Below, in pieces: positions 48,457 through 58,999 of a stretch of DNA of 64,000 nt. The notes below the pieces were generated by a model. The model was not told the origin of the DNA. It made no database searches and saw only the letters and a program-made list of their open reading frames with translations. Position numbers and translations under genes: made by a program. The stretch is from positions 12,078,183 through 12,142,182 of the forward strand of contig NC_050470.1 of the NCBI RefSeq assembly GCF_013373865.1. The letters run 5' to 3'. This stretch comes from Monomorium pharaonis. Its lineage: Eukaryota > Arthropoda > Insecta > Hymenoptera > Formicidae. Position 1 is the stretch's first letter, and the number at the start of each line of letters is the position of its first letter.

Positions 48457-48714
48457 GTGTGCTTTCCAGCAAGACACAGTGTAACACAGGCCTAGTTTAC
48501 ATCGTGCATTTGATACGCGTATCAAGTAGTGAATTTAAGCTGATCAGCCAATGATTAAACACATTCACTAGTTATTTACTATTTGATACGCGTATCAAAT
48601 GCACGATGTAAACTAGGCCACAGTGTCCACTAGTGTGAGCGAGACACACTAACATGTTCTTTCTCACACTAATGGACACTGTGTTACACTGTGTCTTGCT
48701 GGAAAGCACACTAG
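48457..48714. mobile_element. MITE with GTGTGCTTTCCAGCAAGACA ends, split by another MITE
   Basis: The left part (48457-48489) and the right part (48619-48714) form one inverted-repeat element. Its ends are GTGTGCTTTCCAGCAAGACA, and the inner words CACAGTGTAACACAG and ACACTAATGGACACTGTG also pair. The MITE at 48490-48618 is inserted into it. Confidence 0.8.
48490..48618. mobile_element. Palindromic MITE copy 2 with 5-bp TSD CACAG
   Basis: The ends are GCCTAGTTTACATCGTGCAT and the exact inverted partner. It is closely similar to the copy at 48332-48456. CACAG flanks it on both sides (48485-48489 and 48619-48623), consistent with a target duplication inside the host MITE. Confidence 0.85.
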
Positions 48715-48965
48715 GTCATACGGGTGCGTTCGGGGAGACGCTATTAGCGCTGTAACGTCCCAGCGTCCGGAAAATTTTGTCCAGAATTTTTTTCGCGAAA
48801 CTTGTCCAGATGCACGCGCGCTGAGTTACCTTACTCATTAATGCGTTTCTATGGCTCTTACTTTCGTTTAAGTTACCGCTATATAATAATGATTAAAATA
48901 TTAAGCACCAACTTAATCGTATTTTAAAATTACGTATACATATATATATATATATATATATATAT

Positions 48966-49674
48966 CCCATATAGCACAGATTGTTTCAGAAAGCTTTCAG
49001 AAAGGTTTCAACCTTTCACAGTTCATGTGCAACAATTCTGAAAGAATTCTGTAATATATATATGTCATTTGAAATGTTTCAACAAAAATATTTCTGAAAC
49101 CTTCCCAATAAACACATTTTATAGCGGCAATATAACATGGAAGTTACAAGTAATTTAACATTGTTATTCTTGTGATATGTAGGTGCTATATGACATGGAA
49201 ATAACCTGTTACGTAATATTTGTTATACGCAAGTAATATCCCAGGTAGCAAGCCTACGTCATTTTGACGTCCCAAAATGGTCATATCTGGTCATATGTCG
49301 TCAAAATGACCATTTTTTTACATGACCTAAAATTGACGTCATGATGTGACGTCATTTCGTAGTCATATTTCAGTCATGATCTGACGATTATTTTCCCAGA
49401 CAGCACGCATCCAAAATCGGGACATAAAGACGTCATTAAGACGTATTTTAGACACGGTCTAAAGCAGTGTCTACAATGAGATTTAAGGCGTAAGGCATAA
49501 GCATATTATATAAGCATATTATATTTAACTTTAAGAGAACTTTTTTAAGAAAACATTTAGATATCTTGGAAATGATGTCAAAATGGTAACATTTATCAGA
49601 GACGTCTACTAAGAGCGGTCTTTGAGATATCTCATTAAAGAATTTCGTTTAAGTTTCTTGAAAATGTTATCCTT
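48966..49674. repeat. Cluster of word-type modules, each starting CCCA...
   Basis: Four abutting modules each begin with a related edge: CCCATATAGCAC (48966; words TTTCAGAAAGGTTTC), CCCAATAAACAC (49104; words TAACATG and GTTACA), CCCAGGTAGCAAG (49240; words TTTTGACGTC and TGACGTCA) and CCCAGACAGCAC (49395; words GACGTCATTAAGACGT and AGATATCT). Only left edges are present here. Matching modules occur at 62330-63330, partly in inverted order. There is no coding content. Confidence 0.65.
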
Positions 49675-49968
49675 CCCAGTAAACACAGTAATATAGCAGC
49701 AGTGTAACAGCAATGTAACCAAATATAACAGGTTACGTTACTCTGAAATTACACGTAACTTACATGTAAATTACAATTTCCGACTCAGCAATATAACATG
49801 TTATAATGACATATTATCTAACCGTTACACAACAGTTACAAGGAAAAATAAAATAAAATAAAAATTTCATTTTTAAAAAATTATTTTTATCAACAGCACA
49901 TACTAAATTTAGAATAAATTTTTATTAATTAATTAAATTTAAATTATGTTATTTTTTATTTTATTCTT

Positions 49969-50060
49969 ACTTGCCGCTGCTAGGTTTGAACCCGGGACCT
50001 TAGGGTAACGAACCTTGTACTCTACCTGCTACGCCAATTTGACTCATCGATATGGGTACT
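49969..50060 (-). repeat. tRNA-like SINE core, copy 1
   Basis: On the minus strand TGGCGTAGCAGG fits the pol III A box (TRGYNNARNNGG) and GGTTCAAACC fits the B box, 32 bases apart as in tRNAs. The acceptor and T stems pair poorly, so it is a tRNA-derived retroposon head, not a tRNA gene. Confidence 0.7.
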
Positions 50061-50469
50061 TTTTATTGTCTACATATACCTATATGTTATAAACTGACGC
50101 AACTTTATTTTTTATAAAAATAAATAGCATTAATTTATTTATCTATTAATTTCATTGTTAAATTTATTTTTTTCCATAACCTTAATAATTTGATGGAAAT
50201 TACGATCTATTTAGCACTAATCTTTGAAGCGTTCAAATGATTAATTAGATGGTTAATTATTCGTAGATCGTAATTCTAAGAAAAATTGAATAGTATACAT
50301 TTATTATTCTGTTTTTGTTCAGCACATTCAACAAAAATTGTATAATCGTAACATAACACGTTCGTATCAATGTTATTACGGAACGATGCGTCGTAGTTGA
50401 CTCAGAAATCAGACAACATTATAACATCCTGAATGATAGATCTATTTGATAATAAAACAAATTATTATA

Positions 50470-50790
50470 AAGATAATCCTCTTATAAAATAGCCATGTAA
50501 CCCTAAAGTTGCCTGCTAATCGCGATTGCATTGTTGCCTCTTTATTCCGATCGCGATTGGCTGTCTCGCGCTTGACTCGCTTCGTTCGTGTGTGAAGTTT
50601 GACAGTTTATAGTTGACAGTTTTTGACAGTTTGACTGTTTAACGAGAGACGGAAAGACACAAAAAGAAGCAAGAAAAATACCGGGAAAAAATTACTTAGA
50701 CTGGAAGATTATAAAATAGCAGAGAGTATTTGTTTTGAATTGCAGATACGTTTAACTGATGCTTAACAAAGTAAGTTGAAATTTAATACA
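50470..50790 (+). other. Promoter-like block, GCGATTGG and TTGACAG repeats
   Basis: A GC-richer block has ATTGTTGCCTCTTTATTCCG and ATCGCGATTGGCTGTC (inverse CCAAT), then GTTTGACAG, GTTGACAG and TTTTTGACAG (50598-50632), followed by purine-rich sequence. Related blocks are at 58810-58915 and 38405-38520, and in part at 25290-25342. It is likely the 5' or promoter part of a dispersed element. Confidence 0.5.
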
Positions 50791-50848
50791 ATATATTATG
50801 ACATATTTAATTTAATATAATAATATTATGATATAACCATTTTTGTAT

Positions 50849-51000
50849 CACCATCGCTGTTAGAAGGGTAAGGAAGAGACGTTGGACGCCACGACAGAAA
50901 CACGTATTTATCAAGTAATTCTTAATTATCTTAATTATTTTTTTTGCCAATACATTAAATATAATTATAATTTTTTTATTTGTATTGATTAAAAAATTGA
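50849..51000. repeat. Inverted repeat, left copy (partner at 54050-54207)
   Basis: ACCATCGCTGTTAGAAGG, GTATTTATCAAGTAATT and CAATACATTAAATATAATTA recur inverted at 54050-54207 with about 85-90 percent identity by eye. The pair encloses the palindrome and the TATA-rich block. Confidence 0.85.
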
Positions 51001-51394
51001 TATATTGTTATGTAAATGTATGTATATTAATTAAGTTCTTATTATAATAAGTTTAAATATATAGTTGACAATTACAGGCATTACTGCTAAAAATATTGTA
51101 TGGCGAATTAAATAACCTCGCAGTTGAGAATATAAAATTAAGAAAAAAAATTGTGTGGTACGAAAAAAAGAGAGAAAGAGAGAAAGAAACGGGAAACAAG
51201 ATAAGGATCAGGATTAAAATAAGATAAGAAAAAAGAAGGTATAAATATTATGTTATTGATATTGATAAGTATACAAGTATATAATTAATGCTACTCGAAC
51301 ATGTTAAGTTTTTGTTTCAATATTTATAATTGGTAAACATTTTCATTTCTTAAATAATTTTTGAATAAATTTTTATTCTTTGGAGGATTTTTCG

Positions 51395-52410
51395 AAGTTT
51401 TTTAAATATATTTGATTAATTTTATTGATCTTGTACTGATTTTTGAATGTGTATGTACTTGACGTTTCTTTTTTACTTTTATAAGGTAAAAATATATTTT
51501 GGTTATATTTTGGTAGAATTTATCTTCTTTTTGTAAAAATCAAGTGATAGTTTGTTCCTTACATAATTTTATTTAAATTGATTTATTTATTATACATTAT
51601 TCATTTTTTAATTATAAACATATGTAGATGTACGTAACATTATTAATATTTATATTGAATATACATGACTATACGGCAATCATATTTGTTAATGCACATA
51701 TGTATAAATTTTAATAACAATATTAGTAAAACACAATATAAACACAACAAATAACATTAATATAATTAAAATTATATATGTATATGCATATATACAGGGT
51801 GACAGCTAACCGGCAGCCAATCTGTAATAGATAGATATATGTATATATATATATATAGATATACTAATAGATAGATGTATACAAATATACTAATAGATAT
51901 ATTAATATACAAATAAACGTAAATATATATATATATATTTATGTTTATTTCTATATTAGTATATCTATACATCTATCTATTAGTATATCTATATATATCT
52001 ATCTATTACAGATTGGCTGCCAGTTAGCTGTCACCCTGTATATATGTATATACATATATAATTTTATTTATATTAATGTTATTTGTTGTGTTTATATTGT
52101 GTTTTTACTAATATTGTTATTAGAATTTAAACATATGTGCATTAACAAATATGATTGCCGTATACATGTATATTCAATATAAATATTAATAATGTTATGT
52201 ACATCTACATATGTTTATAATTAAAAAATGAATAATGTATAATAAATAAATCAATTTAAATAAATTATGTAAGAAACACTATCACTTGATTTTTACAAAA
52301 AGAAGATAAATTCTATCAAAACCTTATAAAAGTAAAAAAAAAACGTTAAGTACATATACATTCACAAATCAGTCGAAAGATCAATAAAATCAATCAAATA
52401 TATTTAAATA
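51395..52410. repeat. 1-kb palindrome centred on a MITE
   Basis: The left half (from TTATTGATCTTGTACTGATT near 51420) is repeated in inverted order in the right half (to about 52410). Identity is high by eye and the arms are roughly 400-500 bp. The centre is the 244-bp MITE at 51795-52038, itself palindromic. Examples of shared text are AACATATGTAGATGTACGTA and its partner near 52195-52214. Confidence 0.88.
51795..52038. mobile_element. 244-bp MITE, CAGGGTGACAGCTAACCGGC ends
   Basis: The ends CAGGGTGACAGCTAACCGGC and, inverted, CAGGGTGACAGCTAACTGGC continue with AGCCAATCTGTAATAGATAG on both sides. TA lies outside each end (51793-51794 and 52039-52040), as for Tc1/mariner MITEs. The centre is ATAG/TATC simple sequence. 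Confidence 0.85.
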
Positions 52411-52424
52411 CGTCATATATAATT

Positions 52425-53315
52425 ATATCTAAATTATTTCTTCATAAGATAATATTAATGTGAGTTTTTAATTGCAATCAATCAAATTAAATCGGTACAT
52501 TCAATTTTGAGATATCAAGATTTCTTTCTCGTAAAAGTTCAATAACATTATTTTCTTCAGATCAGATTCATATGTAATATACACACATGTAAATCCAGTT
52601 TGCCATTCAAGAGGCTTTACAATGTGCCTACATACAATTTCATTTTACTAAAACAAAATTATTATGTATAATGTAAATAATGAATTTACGAGAAAGAAAT
52701 CTTGATATCTCAAAATTGAGTGTACCGATTTAATTGGATTGGTTGCAATTGAAAACTCACATTAATATTATTTCAGGAAAACATAATTTAGATATAATTA
52801 TATATGACGTTATATATAATTATATGTAATTATATATGATTTATATATACCAGCATATATAATTATATATAAATTATTTATGGGCACTATATATAATTTA
52901 TATATAATTTATATATATTTATATATATTTTTATATATGGACTCCATTGTTCTTGCCGGCTTATATCTGAAGAAATGCAAATGCTTTATATGATTATATA
53001 TAATAATATCAGGTCATATCTGATTGTACCTATTGAAGTTGAGTAATCATATATAGATATATATATATAATCCTATAAAGTCATATATAGTTTCATATAT
53101 GAAAGAATAAGAACAACTGAGTCTATATATGCATCTTTCCGAGAAAAAATAATTATATATAATTATATCTAAATTATTTTTTCATGAGATAATATTAATG
53201 TGAGTTTTCAATTGCAACCAATCCAAATAAATTGGTACACTCAATTTTGAGATATCAAGATTTCTTTCTCGTAAAAGTTCAATAACATTATTTTCTTCAA
53301 ATCTTCAAATGACAT
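52425..53315. repeat. Three copies of a 150-bp repeat, one inverted
   Basis: TTGAGATATCAAGATTTCTT with TAATATTAATGTGAGTTTT occurs at 52425-52560 (direct), 52690-52795 (inverted) and 53150-53300 (direct). The first two form a hairpin around AT-rich sequence, and the third follows after TATA-rich words. Confidence 0.85.
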
Positions 53316-54010
53316 TATATACAATCATATAAAAAAATGGCATTATACAATCGTATACGATTGTATGTAACCATATATAAACATATATAACCACATAGCC
53401 ATATATAATTATATACAACCACATATAATTATATATAATCATATATGATTATATATAATTAACATTATATACAATCAGATTGTATGTAACCATATACAGA
53501 TATATAAATATTTATATATAAATAACCATATATAGATATTTCTAATGAGTAAATCATAAAAATAGTGGCAGTCCTCTTCCACATCAGACAGGAACAAGAA
53601 GCTAATTTTTGCTTGCCTTAACCACGCTACGAGTGATCTTTATGTAGCCGATCGACTGCACTTTGCTCCTGAGAGAGTACGCCGCCTATCGACGGCGCCG
53701 CGCTCTAACTAGCGGGCAAGTCTGCATATCTAATTGTATATGGCGCCATATATAATGCTATATATAATTATATATAGGATGCTCACATAGCATTATATCT
53801 GGCGTCACATACAATTATATAAAATTAGATATGGTGCTATATCTGATTATATATGGACCCAGATTAGCCACATTAATATATATGGCTATATATGACTATA
53901 TAGTTGTATATAATGCTATATATAATTATATACAAAATGCACTACTAACACAGCATTATATATGGCGCCACATACAATTATATACAATTAGATATGGTAT
54001 TCAGTTAAAC
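52790..54010. repeat. TATATAATTATATA word block with a GC-rich insert
   Basis: Loose repeats of ATATATAATTATATATA, CATATATAACCATATA and ATATGGCGCCATATATAATG fill most of the block. At about 53560-53735 a GC-richer patch (GAGAGAGTACGCCGCCTATC, GACGGCGCCGCGCTCTAAC) interrupts it. Open frames are artefacts of the words. Confidence 0.7.
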
Positions 54011-54049
54011 ATACCTGCAATTAAAAATATACATTTTAAATAACAATAT

Positions 54050-54207
54050 ATTAATTTTTTAATTAATACAAATAAAAAAAAAGAATTATAATTATATTTA
54101 ATGTATTGGCAAAAAAGATAATTAAGATAATTAAAAATTACTTGATAAATATGTGTTACTGTCGTGGGGTTTAACGTCTCTTCTCTATCCTTCTAACAGC
54201 GATGGAG
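54050..54207. repeat. Inverted repeat, right copy (partner at 50849-51000)
   Basis: This is the inverted partner of 50849-51000, ending CCTTCTAACAGCGATGGAG. The satellite foldback begins directly after it. Confidence 0.85.
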
Positions 54208-54214
54208 TAACAAT

Positions 54215-54699
54215 ATAGTACTGGCACCCGTAATAGTTCTAGAGTTCCTGATAGATTTCAGCAATAGTTCTGTACATTAAATATATTTAAACAGTTTTTT
54301 AATTTGGCTGTTGGCATTGCACTACAAGAGTAAGGTACCACTTTTTGGCGAGTTTCAACTAACTTTATGGCATTTTCTAACAGTTCCGCAATAGTTTCAA
54401 AGCTTTTTATATGTTTCGTCGACAGTTCCGGTCTTTAAGCATTTTTAAACAATTTTTTTATTAGACGGCTGGCACCGCACTACAAGAGTAAACTACCATT
54501 TTATAGCGAGTTCCAGACGAGTACATAGCATTTTTCAATAATTCTGTAATAATTCCGAAGCTATTTGCAAGTTTCGTCGACATATCAGGTTTTTAAGCAT
54601 TTTTAAGCAATTTTTTTATTAGACGGCTGGCACCGCACTACAAGAGTAAATTACCATTTTATAGCGAGTTCCATACGAATACATAAAATATTTAAAAAA
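54215..54699. mobile_element. Truncated copy of the 158-bp satellite foldback
   Basis: It begins GGCACCCGTAATAGTTCTAG, without the terminal hairpin, and contains about three units of the 158-bp repeat. It ends where the complete left terminus of the next copy starts. Confidence 0.75.
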
Positions 54700-57600
54700 A
54701 TGAGGTGCTAACTTTCAGTGGCACCTCATTAATGAAAATTGAACATTTTAACAGCAGTTCTACTTGCACCCGTAATAGTTCTAAAGTTCCTGATAGATTT
54801 TAGCAATAGTTCTGTACATTAAATATATTTAAACAGTTTTTTAATTTGGCTGTTGGCATTGCACCACAAGAGTAAAGTACCACTGTTTGGCGAGTTTCAG
54901 TCAACTTTATGACATTTTCTAAAAGTTCTGCAATAATGTCAAAGCTTTTGTAGATTTCGTCGACAGTTCCGGTCTTTAAGCATTTTTAAGCAATTTTTTT
55001 ATTAGACGGCTGGCACCGCACTACAAGAGTAAACTACCATTTTATAGCGAGTGCCAGACGAGTACATAACATATTTTAATAGTTCTGCAATAGTTTCAAA
55101 GCTTTTTGCAGGTTTTGTCGACACTTCCGGTCTTTAAGTATTTTAAAACAATTTTTTAGTAGACCGCTGGCACCGCACTACAAGAGTAAACTACCATTTT
55201 ATAGCGAATTTCAGAAGAGTACATAGCATGTTTTAATAGTTCTGCAATAGGTCCAAAGCTTTTTGCAGATTTCGTCGACAGTTCCGGTTTTTAAGCATTT
55301 TTAAACAATTTTTTTATTAGACGGCTAACACCGCACTACAAGAGTAAATTACCATTTTATAGCGAGATCCAGACGAATACATAACATATTTTAATAGTTC
55401 TGCAATAGTGACAAAGCTTTCTGTAGGTTTCGTCGACAGTTCCGGTCTTTGAGCATTTTTAAGAATTTTTTAATTAGACGGCTGGCACCGCACTACAAGA
55501 ATAAATTACAATTTTATAGCGAGTTCCAGACAAGTACATATTTTAATAGTTCTGCAATAGTGACAAAGTTTTTTGTAGGTTTCGTCGACAGTTTCGGTCT
55601 TTAAGCATTTTTAAAGAATTTTTTTATTAGACGGCTGGCACCGCACTACAAGAGTAAACTACAATTTTATAGCGAGTTCCAGACAAGTACATAGCATTTT
55701 TCAATAGTTCTGCAATAGTTTCAAAGCTTTTTGCAGGTTTCGTCGACAGTTCCGGTCTTTAAGCATTTTTAAGCAATTTCTTTATTAGACGGCTGGCACC
55801 GCACTACAAGAGTAAACTACCATTTTATAGCGAGTTCCAGACGAGTACATAGCATTTTTCAATAGTTCTGCAATAGTTTCAAAGCTTTTTGCAGGTTTCG
55901 TCGACAGTTCCGGTCTTTAAGCATTTTTAAGCAATTTCTTTATTAGACGGCTGGCACCGCACTACAAGAGTAAACTACCATTTTATAGCGAGTTCCAGAC
56001 GAGTACATAGCATATTTTAATAGTTCTGCAATAGTTCCAAAGCTTTTTGCAGGTTTCGTCGACAGTTCCGGTCTTTAAGCATTTTTAAGCAATTTCTTTA
56101 TTAGACGGCTGGCACCGTACTACAAGAGTAAACTACCATTTTATAGCGAATTCCAGAAGAGTACATAGCATATTTTAATAGTTCTGCAATAGTGTTAAAG
56201 TTTTTTGTAGGTTTCGTCGACAGTTTCAGTCTTTAAGCATTTTAAAAAAATTTTTTTATTAGACGGCTGGCACCGCACTACAAGAGTAACCTACCATTTT
56301 ATAGCGAGTTTCAGACGAGTACTTAGCATTTCTCAATAGTTCTGCAATAGTTCCAAAGCTTTTTGCAGGTTTCGTCGACAGTTCCGGTCTTTAAGTATTT
56401 AAAAAAAATTTTTTTATTAGACGGCTGGCACCGCACTACAAAAGTAAACTACAATTTTATAGCGAGTTTCAGACGAGTACATAGCATTTCTCAATAGTTC
56501 TGCAATAGTTCCAAAGCTTTTTGCAGGTTTCGTCGACAGTTCCGGTCTTTAAGCATTTTTAGGTAATTTGTTTATTAGACGGCTGGCACCGCACTACAGG
56601 AGTAAACTACCATTTTATAGTGAGTTCCAGACGAGTACATAACATTTTTCAATAGTTCTGCAATAGTGACAAAGCTTTTTGTAGGTTTCGTCGACATTTT
56701 CGATCTTTAAGTATTTTTAAACAATTTTTTTTATTAGACTGCTGGCACTCCACTACAAGAGTAAACTACCATTTTATAGCAAGTTCCAGACGAGTACATA
56801 GTATTTTTTAATAGTTTTGCAATAGTTCCAAATCTTTATGCAGGTTTTGTCGACAGTTCCGGTTTTTAGCATTTTTAGGCGATTTGTTTATTAGACGGCT
56901 GGCACCGCACTACAAGAGTAAACTACAATTTTATAGCGAGTTCCAGACAACCACACAGCATTCTCCAATATATTTCTGCAATAGTTTCAAAGCTTTTTGT
57001 AGGTTTTATCGACAGTTCGTTTGACAAACAATGGTATTTATAAGTAACCTCTTTCTAAACCTCTAAGGATAAGTATTTATACATGTCATGAATTACTGGT
57101 TAACAATAGAGCGACATTGTAAGTTGATTTACAAATAAAATATTATATTAAAATTAAATATATTTGACAAATAATATTGTAATTATGTTGGTAATTTAAC
57201 TTAAACAAATCATATGACTTTTTAATTTAATATAAAAAAGTTTCTCAAAATTAACTTTTACTTAAACTAGAAACAAATTAATCTTAACGTAAATTTAATA
57301 GAATTAGTATTTATTTACGTAACTTTTAACATAATAGAATTCATTTCATAATCAATTAAATTTCATTAACTTAGTTAAAAATTAGATTAACTAACCCAAC
57401 TCTAAAATTTAAAAAATGTCAATTACATTACTAACACATACCTATCAGATACCATAAAATTGGCTGAAGTTTAAATACCATAGCGTAGTATTCATATCTG
57501 ATAGTGCAAGACAGGATCAAATAAAAAATTGTTTAAAAATGTTTAAAGACCGGAACTGTCGACAAAATCTACAAAAAGCTTTAGAACTATTGCAGAACTA

Positions 57601-57988
57601 TTGAAAAATGCTATGTACTCGTCTGGAATTTGCTATAAAATAGTAGTTTACTCTTGTAGTGCGGTGCCAACCGTCTAATAAAAAAATTGTTTAAACATGC
57701 TTAAAGACCGGAATTGTCGACGAAACCTGCAAAAAGCTTTGGAACTATTGCTGAACTATTGAAAAATGCTATGTAATCGTCTGGAACTCGCTATAAAATG
57801 GTAGTTTACTTTTTTAGTGCGGTGCCAGCCGTATAATTAAAAAATTGTTTAAATATATTTAATGTAGAATACAGAACTATTGTTAAAATCTATCAAAAAC
57901 TCTAGAACTATTACGGGTGCAAGTATAACTGCTGTTAAAACGTTCAATTTTTATTAATGAGGTGCCAGGGGAAAATAGCACCTCATAT
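54700..57988. mobile_element. Satellite foldback element with 158-bp units
   Basis: Both ends carry a small hairpin ATGAGGTGCTA...GGCACCTCAT (54700-54730 and 57956-57988) followed by ACTTGCACCCGTAATAGTTC and related text in inverted orientation. The left arm is a long tandem array of a 158-bp unit. The right arm (57535-57955) has about 2.5 units inverted. The core (57020-57530) is AT-rich and non-coding. The design matches foldback transposons whose arms consist of subrepeats. Confidence 0.82.
54745..57020. repeat. Tandem array of a 158-bp satellite unit
   Basis: About fourteen consecutive units carry TTTCGTCGACAGTTCCGGTC, TTTATTAGACGGCTGGCACC, GCACTACAAGAGTAAACTAC and TAGTTCTGCAATAGTTTCAA. 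Spacing of the GTCGACAG word is 157-158 bases in the units I measured. Units differ by a few percent, and indels in the A/T runs change lengths slightly. Confidence 0.95.
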
Positions 57989-58199
57989 TTTCAAATATCA
58001 ATTTTTTTTAAATAAATCAACGGAACTATTTCTGAAACTTATCAGGAATTCTATGAAAAAACTTTATGTATATACATAACTTAGTTAGAAAAATAACCCA
58101 TCAAATTGATATCAAATTAAGGGAGAATTGATATAAATTGCATTGATCAAATCAAATTGATGTCGATTTGATGGTTATTTCTCACTGGAAGGGTTAGAA

Positions 58200-58690
58200 A
58201 GATAAACAGAGACGAACAAAAACAAGGAAGATATGAAAAAATAATATGGGCAAAATATAATAGAGTGTACAAAGAAATAAAAATAGATGAGAAGCTTTTG
58301 TATATTTTAGTGGGGTAAAATAAGAGTAGGGAGTTAGTCTATGATAGCGAGATTTAAGTGCGGAAACGAGGCATTAGGGAATAGATATTGGAAAAAGGAA
58401 AAAGTGTAGGCTATACAATTTAAAAGTAGAGACTTTAGAACCAATATTAGAAGAATTTACAGAATTGCGAAGACAAAATTTCTCTGTTAGGAAAATGTTA
58501 TCAGAGGTAGATATAGGTACAAAATGGATGAAAAATGTATTAAAGACGAGAAATGACAAAGAAAAGCGTAAATAGTCATTAAGAGTCCTATGTTATTATG
58601 TAATTAAGCTATGTAACCTTTTTTCAAAGGCCGAAATGTTTAAGAAATAAACGAGTTGTATATATGTTATATGCAATAGTAATTTTATGC
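58200..58690 (+). pseudogene. LINE-like reverse transcriptase 3' end, degenerate
   Basis: In shifting frames the text reads RYEKIIWAKYNRVYKEIKID and then MIARFKCGNEALGNRYWKKE. The second matches the ARFRCGNE..NRYW motif common near the C-terminus of insect non-LTR retrotransposon proteins. Stops follow soon after. A 3' UTR-like tail with AATAAACGAGTTG closes the copy near 58650. The open part is short, so it is a 5'-truncated, dead copy. Confidence 0.65.
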
Positions 58691-58719
58691 AGGGTGTAAT
58701 AACAAATAAAAAAATAACA

Positions 58720-58752
58720 GTTGGCGCGCGCGAAGCGCGTGCATGTTCTAGT
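58720..58752 (+). mobile_element. Helitron-type 3' terminus, copy 1
   Basis: A GC-rich hairpin GGCGCGCGCGAAGCGCG is followed after about ten bases by CTAG and then T. This is the classical 3' end of Helitrons (hairpin, then CTRR, insertion between A and T). The body lies to the left and is not recognised. Confidence 0.65.
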
Positions 58753-58999
58753 CCTTTTCTAAAAAAGATATGTTATTTATTTATCGAATGTATCGAAGTC
58801 ATCTCGAAAGTCTCGAAGAATTGTTGCCTTTAATCCGCGATGCTGATTGGTTCTTTCGCTGATCATTGAGCCGCATGCTTCGTAGTGTTTGACAGTTGTG
58901 TTTGACAGTTGTGTTTTCAAATCAAAATTGGTTATATCAAAAGTGTGTAAGTAATAAGGTAAGTAATAAAGAGATATATTAAGTAATAATATAATCTCT

